Positions 57,743 through 64,000 of a stretch of 64,000 nucleotides of DNA are shown here, piece after piece. Origin of the DNA: Lacicoccus halitifaciens. Its GTDB lineage: Bacteria > Bacillota > Bacilli > Staphylococcales > Salinicoccaceae. The stretch lies in NCBI RefSeq assembly GCF_040544485.1, contig NZ_JBDZDV010000005.1:163207-227206 (forward strand). Direction: 5' to 3'. The stretch's first letter is position 1. Each line of letters opens with the position of its first letter. Position numbers and translations under genes: made by a program. The notes beneath the pieces are model-generated. The model did no database searches, was not told the origin of the DNA, and saw only the letters and a program-made list of their open reading frames with translations.

Positions 57743-58358
57743 TTGCCTCAACAGCTTCCTCTTCATAGATTTCTTCCAAAATTTCTTCGACGTCTTCCGG
57801 TTCGTAGTCCGCAACTTTGCGGCTGCTCACCTTCTTCGTCCAGAATCCGCCGTGAATCGTCTTCGGCTCGTAGGCGATGATGAACGCGTGGTCATCAAGC
57901 TCCTTGATCGTCTCGATCAGCTTTCGCTGAAATCGCCTCGGCGTCAGGATCTGCATTGTCGTACGCTCCCCGTCACGACCGTACTGCGTGCCGTGGGTCA
58001 CACCGTAGCCGAGGCTCCTCAAATGCTCCGGCAGGTCCCTGTCGCGCTGGCCGGTCGTGACGTTGACGACCATATAACCGAGTGCGAGCTTCTCCTCGAT
58101 GTAGAGCCCGAGCAGTATGCCGACACCGAAGCCGAGCGCGTACGCTATGACGTTGACCGGCTGGTCGAGGTTGTCGAGCACGAGCCCGAGTCCGATGACG
58201 TAGACGAACGTCTCCATGATACTTAAAAATGCCGCCAAATAACGGTAGCCCTTGGTGAGGGCCACCGTGCGCAGCGTCAGAAAACTGACATAAACGATGT
58301 TGATGGTGAAAATGACGAGCACCATCAATATTGCACTTTCGGAAATCATCTCCAGCAT
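57696..58358 (-). CDS. yebE: UPF0316/DUF2179 membrane protein (YebE-like)
   Basis: The 220-residue product has three N-terminal membrane helices (about 8-28, 38-58, 65-85) and a C-terminal DUF2179 domain from about 95 ('GYMVVNVTTGQRDRDLPEHLRS', 'GERTTMQILTPRRFQRKLIETIKEL'), the layout of UPF0316. Related DUF2179 domains may bind small molecules, but no function is established. After about residue 175 the tail is acidic and Glu-rich. Its last 47 bases overlap the yebG start. The nadE gene ends 27 bases upstream. Confidence 0.88.
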   Translation of the reverse strand: MLEMISESAILMVLVIFTINIVYVSFLTLRTVALTKGYRYLAAFLSIMETFVYVIGLGLVLDNLDQPVNVIAYALGFGVGILLGLYIEEKLALGYMVVNVTTGQRDRDLPEHLRSLGYGVTHGTQYGRDGERTTMQILTPRRFQRKLIETIKELDDHAFIIAYEPKTIHGGFWTKKVSSRKVADYEPEDVEEILEEIYEEEAVEANGETAKKEEVQSRKE

Positions 58359-58384
58359 CTTACATTTCCCTTCCGGTTCTTAAG

Positions 58385-59212
58385 TTAGTCTATAGGTTTA
58401 TGGTAGCGGTTATATGGAAGGACGCGTTTGTGTTCCGTCTTCTCATACCAGGTGATGATCGTCTCATAATCCTCATCGCTCACTTCCCTGCCTTCCAGGA
58501 AGTCGTCGATGGCATTATAAGTGACGCCGAGCGCTTCTTCGTCGCTCAGCATCGGACGGTCACTCTCAAGGTCCGCCGTCGGTATCTTTTCATAAAGGTG
58601 GCGCGGGGCCCCCAGATGTCTCAGTATCTCTTTGCCCTGACGCTTGTTCAGGCCGACGAGCGGTGCGATGTCGCATGCGCCGTCACCATGCTTCGTATAG
58701 AAGCCGGTGATCGCTTCTGCCGCATGGTCGGTGCCGAGCACAAGCCCGTCCGTCGCCGCGGCGACCGCATACTGCGCCTTCATCCGTTCGCGCGCCTTCT
58801 CGTTGCCCTTGACGAAGTCATTGATTTCATAGCCTGCTTCGTTCAGTGCATCAACGCTCGCATCGACCGATGCTTTGATGTTGATCTTCCTGACCTCCGT
58901 CGGGTTGATGAACTCGACCGCATCGAGCGCATCCTGCTTGTCCTGCTGCTCGCCGTAAGGGAGGTTCAATGCATGGAACGCATATTTGTCCGTGTCCCCC
59001 TCTTCGTTCAGTTCATCCACCGCCATCTGTGCAAGCTTGCCGAGCAGTGAGGAATCCTGTCCGCCGGATATTCCGAGCACAAGGGACTTCAGGAAAAGGT
59101 GGTCTTTCAAATACCCTTTTATGAAATCTATGATTTCCCTTGCTTCTTCCTCCGGTGAAATCTCACTCTTCACATGTAATTTTTTGATGATTTCTTCCTG
59201 ACGTGGTCTCAT
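58385..59212 (-). CDS. nadE: NAD synthetase, ammonia-dependent
   Basis: The 275-residue product amidates nicotinate adenine dinucleotide to NAD. The ATP-pyrophosphatase P-loop SGGQDSS is at about residues 49-55, followed by 'KQDALDAVEFI', 'GTDHAAEAITGFYTKHGDGACDIAPL' near 170-195 and 'KIPTADLESDRPMLSDEEALGV' near 222-243. It lacks a glutaminase domain, so ammonia is the donor. The ATG at 59212 has GGAG 7 bases upstream; a longer frame to 59248 overlaps pncB. It is 4 bases after pncB. Confidence 0.95.
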   Translation of the reverse strand: MRPRQEEIIKKLHVKSEISPEEEAREIIDFIKGYLKDHLFLKSLVLGISGGQDSSLLGKLAQMAVDELNEEGDTDKYAFHALNLPYGEQQDKQDALDAVEFINPTEVRKINIKASVDASVDALNEAGYEINDFVKGNEKARERMKAQYAVAAATDGLVLGTDHAAEAITGFYTKHGDGACDIAPLVGLNKRQGKEILRHLGAPRHLYEKIPTADLESDRPMLSDEEALGVTYNAIDDFLEGREVSDEDYETIITWYEKTEHKRVLPYNRYHKPID

Positions 59213-59216
59213 ATTA

Positions 59217-60668
59217 TCACTCCAGTTTTTTATTGCTTGCGTCCTCAATCAGATCCTGTTTGATCTGCCACAGCTCCCGGGATAAGTCGACCGGATATTC
59301 CTCCGGATTCAGGAAACGCTTATACTCTTCCCATAAAGTGGACAAGTTGTAATCAAGGCGCTCCCTTATCTCTTCCACCGTATTAGATTTGTAAACCAGT
59401 TCACCGTCAATAAAGATCTCCTTCAGAAGATCCACCGCTTCGAATGAATGCACGAGCTTCCGCTTGATCGTATGCACCGGATGGAACATGAGGAGCGGCT
59501 TCCCGGTGTCGACTTCTTCTTCGTAATGCGTGATGTATTCACCTTCGCTCATGCCGGTCTGCTTGTTGATGATGCGGTAGACGTTCTTCTTCGCCGGCGT
59601 GGTCACCTTCTCGACATTGCCGGAGATCTTGATCCGGCTCTCAAGCGCGCCCGCTTCATTCTCCACCGCGACGAGCTTATAGACTGCACCGAGTGCAGGC
59701 TGGTCGTAAGCTGTGATCAGCTTGGTACCTATGCCCCAGCTGTCGACTTTCGCACCCTGCGACTGCAGCGAGAGTATCGTCACTTCATCGAGGTCGTTCG
59801 AGACGATGATCTTCGCATCATGGAAGCCCGCCTCATCCAGCATCACGCGCGCCTTCTTGGATAAGTAGGCGATGTCCCCGGAATCGAGGCGGATGCCGAT
59901 GAAGTTGATCTTATCACCCATCTCGCGGGCCACCTTGATCGCATTCGGCACACCCGAGCGCAGCGTGTCGAAAGTATCGACTAAGAAGACGCAGTCCCTG
60001 TGCGTCGTGGCATATGCCTTGAATGCCTCATAATCATCGCCGTATGCCTGCACCATCGCATGGGCATGCGTGCCGCTCGGCGGCAGGTTGAAGAGCTTCG
60101 CCGCCCGGACGTTGCTCGTGCCGTCGAAGCCGCCGATGACCGCCGCCCTTGCGCCCCATATCGCCGCATCGAATTCATGGGCGCGCCTTGAACCGAATTC
60201 CATCAATGTATCATCCGGGGCGATCTGCCTGATGCGGCTCGCTTTCGTCGCGATGAGCGTCTGGTAGTTGACGATGTTCAAAAGTGCCGTTTCAATGAGC
60301 TGCGCTTCGGCAAGCGGTGCCTCCACCTGCACAAGCGGCATATTGTTGAAGACGACCTGGCCCTCCTCCACCGCACGTATATTCCCGGTGAACCTGAGGT
60401 CTTCAAGATATGTGAGAAAGTCTTCATTGTAGCCGAGCGACCGCAGATATTCCAGATCCGAGTCCGTGAACCGGAGGTTCGAAATGAAGTCGATGATCCT
60501 TTCAAGTCCCGCAAAAACGGCGTAACCGTTTTCAAAAGGCATACTTCTGAAATAAAGATCAAAAATTGCTGTCCGTTCATGCATCCCTTTATTATAATAG
60601 ACTTCAGTCATATTAATCTGGTACAAATCCGTATGGAGCATAAAGCTGTCATCTTCATATTGATACAT
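59217..60668 (-). CDS. pncB: Nicotinate phosphoribosyltransferase
   Basis: The 483-residue product makes nicotinate mononucleotide from nicotinic acid, the first step of niacin salvage. Family motifs are 'LHTDLYQINMTEVYY' near residues 10-24, 'FGSRRAHEFDAAIWGARAAVIGGFDGTSN' near 165-193, 'GTHAHAMVQAYGDDYEAF' near 203-220 with the catalytic-site His, and 'GIRLDSGDIAYLSKKAR' near 270-286. The start ATG 60668 follows GGAAGGACGG. It is in an operon with nadE and divergent from the MFS-pncA pair. Confidence 0.95.
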   Translation of the reverse strand: MYQYEDDSFMLHTDLYQINMTEVYYNKGMHERTAIFDLYFRSMPFENGYAVFAGLERIIDFISNLRFTDSDLEYLRSLGYNEDFLTYLEDLRFTGNIRAVEEGQVVFNNMPLVQVEAPLAEAQLIETALLNIVNYQTLIATKASRIRQIAPDDTLMEFGSRRAHEFDAAIWGARAAVIGGFDGTSNVRAAKLFNLPPSGTHAHAMVQAYGDDYEAFKAYATTHRDCVFLVDTFDTLRSGVPNAIKVAREMGDKINFIGIRLDSGDIAYLSKKARVMLDEAGFHDAKIIVSNDLDEVTILSLQSQGAKVDSWGIGTKLITAYDQPALGAVYKLVAVENEAGALESRIKISGNVEKVTTPAKKNVYRIINKQTGMSEGEYITHYEEEVDTGKPLLMFHPVHTIKRKLVHSFEAVDLLKEIFIDGELVYKSNTVEEIRERLDYNLSTLWEEYKRFLNPEEYPVDLSRELWQIKQDLIEDASNKKLE

Positions 60669-60771
60669 AATTTCCGTCCTTCCTGTAAATGTGTGGCATC
60701 GGTTATAATTCAATCACCACCATTTTACCACAGGACCGGCGGGATATAACAATCAAACATCGGAGGTTTTC

Positions 60772-61956
60772 ATGGACTCAACCGGGTTTAAACGTAAATT
60801 CATCATACTGTCCATCATCGTCTGCATTTCCGGGTTTTCACAGGGCCTGCTGCTCCCGCTGATCTCCTTCATATTCGAGGACCGCGGCGTATCCCCGACC
60901 TTGAGCGGACTGCATGCCTCCGGCCTCTACATCGGCGTCTTCGTCTCCGCGCTGTTCATCGAGGCGCCGCTCAGGAAATACGGCTATATGCCGATGATCA
61001 TCATCGGCGGCGCCACCGTCGGGATCTCGTTGTTTTTATTCCCGGCGTTCGAGAGCATATGGTTCTGGTTCGTCCTCCGGCTCATCGTCGGGGTCGCGGA
61101 CAACGTCCTCCATTTCAGCACGCAGACGTGGCTGATCCAGTCGACGCCGCCGAAACAGATGGGCAAGATCATCGCGTTCTACGGCCTGTTCTTCTCCTTC
61201 GGCTTCATGATCGGGCCGAAAGTTTCAGAGCTCGTCGTCTTCAATGAAGCACTGCCGTTCATCGTCTCAGGTGTCCTTACGATGATCGCCTGGCCGCTGA
61301 TCTTCCTGCTGCCGGATGCCCCGGGCGCGAAACCCGTGGATTCCGGCGTACCGAGCAGTTTCTTCAACACTTTGAAGAACTTCAAGGCCGTCATCATCAC
61401 GAGCTGGGCGTGTTTCCTGATGCCCATGCTCTTTGGGATCTTCGAGGGCTCGCTGAATACCAACTTCCCGGTGTTCGCTTTAAGGAACGATTTTGAAATT
61501 TCGCAGGTCACGTGGATCCTCCCGATGTTCTCCTTCGGGGCGATACTACTGCAGGTGCCGATCGGAGCCCTCGGCGACAAGGTCGGGCGCGCCCGGCTGA
61601 TCAGCGTGCTGCTCCTCCTCGGTGCCGCCACATTTCTCCTGATGGAGGTATACGCGGCGTCGTTCTGGCTGCTGATGGTTTTATTCGTGCTCGCAGGGAT
61701 CTTCGTCGGCTCCATGTACTCGCTCGGCATCAGTTATATGGCGGATATGACGCCGTCGTACAACCTCCCTGCCGGGAACCTGATCGCGGGCATGGCCTTC
61801 TCCGTCGGCAGCATACTCGGGCCGGTGATCGGCGGTGCCGTCATCACGGGCACTGCCGGAAATGTGTACTTTTCGTTCTTCGTCGTTGCGATTCTGATCG
61901 TATTTCTTCTGAATATGGTGTATATTGTCACTAAACGAGATTATGTAAAGGGATGA
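60772..61956 (+). CDS. MFS transporter, possibly for a niacin-type compound
   Basis: The 394-residue product has twelve membrane segments with 'SGFSQGLLLPLISFIFEDRG', 'LHASGLYIGVFVSALFIEAPLRKYGYMPMI' and 'GDKVGRARLISVLLLLG' (motif A equivalent near 265-281). It is followed by pncA after 4 bases and diverges from pncB-nadE across 103 bases. From this position I infer uptake or handling of nicotinamide or nicotinate; the sequence alone only supports a general MFS porter, and a drug exporter is the main alternative. CGGAGG lies 8 bases before the ATG. Confidence 0.85.
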   Translation: MDSTGFKRKFIILSIIVCISGFSQGLLLPLISFIFEDRGVSPTLSGLHASGLYIGVFVSALFIEAPLRKYGYMPMIIIGGATVGISLFLFPAFESIWFWFVLRLIVGVADNVLHFSTQTWLIQSTPPKQMGKIIAFYGLFFSFGFMIGPKVSELVVFNEALPFIVSGVLTMIAWPLIFLLPDAPGAKPVDSGVPSSFFNTLKNFKAVIITSWACFLMPMLFGIFEGSLNTNFPVFALRNDFEISQVTWILPMFSFGAILLQVPIGALGDKVGRARLISVLLLLGAATFLLMEVYAASFWLLMVLFVLAGIFVGSMYSLGISYMADMTPSYNLPAGNLIAGMAFSVGSILGPVIGGAVITGTAGNVYFSFFVVAILIVFLLNMVYIVTKRDYVKG

Positions 61957-61960
61957 TAAA

Positions 61961-62512
61961 ATGAACAAGGCATTACTCGTAATCGACTACTCGTATGATT
62001 TCGTCGCACCCGACGGAAAGCTTACAGCCGGGGAACCGGCGATGGCGATTGAAGGAAATATCGCCGGACGGATCGATGCAGCCGTCCGGGACGGGGAGTT
62101 TGTGTTCTTCATGATGGACCTGCATTTCGAAAATGACACATACCATCCGGAGTACAAGCTCTTCCCGCCGCATAACATCGACGGCACGCCGGGGCGCGAG
62201 CTGTACGGGGAAGTTTTGGAGAAGTACCGCGAAATCGAATCACAGGAAAATGTGTTTTTCCTCGATAAGACGCGCTACAGCGCCTTCTCGGGCACAAGGC
62301 TCCATCAGCTGCTGCAGGAGCGCCGGGTCGATACGGTCGTCCTCACCGGTGTTGTGACGGACATATGCATCATGCACACCGCGGTCGATGCGTACAATCT
62401 CGGCTATGACATCATCGTGCCTGAATCGTGCGTCGCCTCCTTCAACCCGGAAGCACACACCGAGTCACTCAAGCATTTCCAAAATTCCCTCGGTGCCGTC
62501 ATCGAACCGTAG
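61961..62512 (+). CDS. pncA: Nicotinamidase
   Basis: The 183-residue product converts nicotinamide to nicotinate. The catalytic triad is visible as Asp9 (VIDYSYDF), Lys103 (DKTRYSAF) and Cys136 (VTDICIMHT); metal ligands are expected at Asp53, His55 and His71 ('LFPPHNIDGT'). The pattern matches B. subtilis PncA (YueJ) closely along its length. It overlaps nearly with the MFS gene (4-base gap, AAAGGGATG as ribosome site), so they are one transcript. With pncB and nadE next to it, the full nicotinamide to NAD route, apart from nadD, is here. Confidence 0.93.
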   Translation: MNKALLVIDYSYDFVAPDGKLTAGEPAMAIEGNIAGRIDAAVRDGEFVFFMMDLHFENDTYHPEYKLFPPHNIDGTPGRELYGEVLEKYREIESQENVFFLDKTRYSAFSGTRLHQLLQERRVDTVVLTGVVTDICIMHTAVDAYNLGYDIIVPESCVASFNPEAHTESLKHFQNSLGAVIEP

Positions 62513-62570
62513 CACGTGCGCACTTCAAATGTTAAAATAAAAATATCATACTTTAAAAAGGAGTTTCATA

Positions 62571-63491
62571 ATGGCTGTTAAAATTTTTGGACATCAGAAT
62601 CCCGATACGGATACAATCACCTCTGCGATTGTACTCGCAGATATTGAAACTAAACTCGGCAACGAAGCCGTCGCGACGCGCCTCGGCGAAGTCGGCCCCG
62701 AGACACAGTACGCACTCGACCACTTCGGCGTCGGGGCACCGGAACTGATCGAAGGCGTCGGTGAAGGTGACGACGTCATCCTTGTCGACCACAACGAATT
62801 CCAGCAGTCCGCTGAAAACATCGGACAGGCGAATATCCTGAAAGTCGTCGACCATCACCGCATCGCAAATTTCCAGACGGAATCCCCGCTCTTCTACAGG
62901 GCTGAGCCCGTCGGATGCACGGCGACGATCCTTCATAAGATGTACAAGGAGAATGACTTCGAAATCAGCCGTGAAATGGCCGGACTGATGTTGTCGGCGA
63001 TCATTTCCGATACGCTTTTATTCAAATCGCCGACGACGACCGATGAAGACATCGCGGCAGCGCGTGCGCTCCAGGAGATCGCCGGCGTCGACCCCGACGA
63101 ATACGGCATTGAGATGCTGAAGGCAGGCGCTTCAACGAAGGACAAATCCGCCGAATCACTCGTCACGGCCGATGCGAAAACTTTCGACATGGGACCGAAG
63201 ACGACACGCATCGCACAGATCAACGTCGTCGATGTGGATGAAGTGCTCGACCGTAAACCGGAAATCACCGAGGCCATCCAAAAAGAGATCGAGAAGGAAA
63301 ATTATGACCTGTTCGTCCTCGTCATCACGAACATCCTCGAATCCAATTCGACGGTCATCGCCCTCGGCTCCGATGCAGGCATCGTCGAGCAGGCATTCGA
63401 CGTCTCCCTCGATGAAGACACCGCGCTTCTTGAAGGCGTCGTCTCCCGTAAAAAACAAGTCGTGCCGAACATCACGAAGGCACTGGGATAA
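62571..63491 (+). CDS. ppaC: Manganese-dependent inorganic pyrophosphatase
   Basis: The 306-residue product is a family II pyrophosphatase (DHH/DHHA2). Metal motifs are H8-x3-D12-x-D14 ('GHQNPDTDT'), 'VDHNEF' near 75-80, 'VDHHRIANF' near 96-104 and the Asp of 'AIISDTLLFKSPT' near 148; the C-terminal DHHA2 part holds 'GVVSRKKQVVP' with the conserved Arg-Lys-Lys. It removes pyrophosphate made by NadE, PncB and others. AAAAAGGAG precedes the ATG, and TGTTAAAAT (62529-62537) may be its -10. Own terminator at 63510-63558. Confidence 0.96.
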   Translation: MAVKIFGHQNPDTDTITSAIVLADIETKLGNEAVATRLGEVGPETQYALDHFGVGAPELIEGVGEGDDVILVDHNEFQQSAENIGQANILKVVDHHRIANFQTESPLFYRAEPVGCTATILHKMYKENDFEISREMAGLMLSAIISDTLLFKSPTTTDEDIAAARALQEIAGVDPDEYGIEMLKAGASTKDKSAESLVTADAKTFDMGPKTTRIAQINVVDVDEVLDRKPEITEAIQKEIEKENYDLFVLVITNILESNSTVIALGSDAGIVEQAFDVSLDEDTALLEGVVSRKKQVVPNITKALG

Positions 63492-63509
63492 ATAAAGATC
63501 TCCAAATGT

Positions 63510-63558
63510 TGAAGACCGGATGGAACTGCGTTTGCAGTTCCGGCCGGTCTTTATTTTT
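63510..63558 (+). terminator. Terminator of ppaC
   Basis: AAGACCGG...GGAACTG arms pair with CAGTTCC...CCGGTCTT around a short loop, followed by TATTTTTG. Confidence 0.88.
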
Positions 63559-63581
63559 GATGTTTTATGGCGGTTGCCGGT

Positions 63582-64000
63582 GTTGCGGCGCGCGGGTTTC
63601 GCAACTTTGCGGTGTCTTCCTGGCCAACGTAGCGGGTTCACACCTGATTTCGCAACTTTGCGTTGTCTTCCCGGTCAAAGTTGCGTTTCCGCACCCTGTT
63701 TTCGCAACCTTCAGATGGATTCTGCATCAACGTTGCGATTCTACACCCCGATTTCGCAACCTTGCGGTGTCTCCCTGGCCAACGTTGCGATTTCACACCC
63801 TGATTTCGCAACCTTGCGGTGTCCCCCTGGCCAACGTTGCGATTCTACACCCTGATTTCGCAACCTTGCGGTGTCTCCCTGGCCAACGTTGCGATTCTAC
63901 ACCCTGATTTCGCAACCTTGCGGTGTCTCCCTGGCCAACGTTGCGATTTCACACCCTGATTTCGCAACCTTGCGGTGTCCCCCTGGCCAACGTTGCGATT
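63582..64000. repeat. Array G: at least nine palindromic units of about 52 bp, running off the edge
   Basis: Units start at 63582, 63629, 63680, 63732, 63784, 63836, 63888, 63940 and 63992; the last six intervals are exactly 52. Each has GTTGCGA, about 15 bases, TTCGCAACC, then TTGCGGTGTCTCCCTGGCCAAC. Units nearest ppaC are degenerate and the distal ones nearly identical. Same family as array C, in opposite orientation. Confidence 0.95.

Noticed and set aside
63506..63907. Two open frames of 111-133 residues over array G
   Set aside because: Artefacts of the 52-bp units, without start signals.
1..64000. tRNA, rRNA, insertion sequences, prophage or integrative elements
   Set aside because: No tRNA-like cloverleaf, transposase, integrase or phage structural gene was recognised; gene content and order look chromosomal throughout.

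Overview
The window looks like chromosome of a moderately halophilic or salt-tolerant member of the Staphylococcaceae, most like Salinicoccus or a close relative. Three observations support this. The minus-strand block pncB-nadE ... purB-(M15 peptidase)-pcrB-pcrA-ligA-camS, then putP on the plus strand and gatCAB, is the staphylococcal core gene order. Many proteins are strongly acidic. Base composition is near half G+C, higher than Staphylococcus proper. I see no rRNA or tRNA gene, insertion sequence, prophage or CRISPR array. Assignment to genus is inference.

Left third (1-31 kb) is a mosaic of short accessory and transport units: two CotF-like small proteins, a YbaK-type deacylase, a YflT/DUF2382 stress protein, a DUF2243-CtaG pair, secreted gamma-glutamyltransferase, a class-A beta-lactamase-like protein, two tandem paralogous oligopeptide-type binding lipoproteins without permeases, a LysR/DHA2 divergent pair, GlpQ-like phosphodiesterase, cytosine deaminase, GltS, a general-stress SDR, an AbgB-AbgT pair, an XRE-DUF3169 pair, and a TetR-controlled MFS operon. 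Three genes here carry sigma-B-like promoters (GTTTAA/GTTTAT, 13-14 bases, GGGWAN).

Middle (31-43 kb): an aeRF1-type protein, a TPP riboswitch that controls only tenA (thiamine salvage) and seems to end in a hairpin hiding the tenA ribosome binding site, a membrane-protein gene broken by one missing base in an A tract, then the unit dagK-5'-nucleotidase-rlmCD-GNAT-YwqK-like, a GrpB-family protein, an acidic exported protein, and a zinc formaldehyde dehydrogenase with a perfect-consensus cre box.

Right third (43-64 kb) is the conserved housekeeping block: Glu-tRNA(Gln) amidotransferase (gatCAB), proline uptake, CamS, DNA ligase, PcrA helicase, PcrB, purB, yebE/yebG homologues, and an NAD-salvage cluster (pncB-nadE diverging from an MFS transporter plus pncA), ending with Mn-dependent pyrophosphatase.

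The most unusual structure is a set of seven intergenic arrays of tandem palindromes belonging to five unrelated sequence families. They share a nearly fixed repeat length (51 bp in four arrays, 52 bp in two, 40-41 bp in one), close to whole numbers of DNA helical turns. They occur in convergent, co-directional and divergent gaps. In the 51-bp family shared by 6.9-7.2 kb and 41.3-41.8 kb, some units swap both arms of the palindrome together. This is the best candidate for an undescribed system, perhaps analogous to staphylococcal STAR or enterobacterial BIME repeats.
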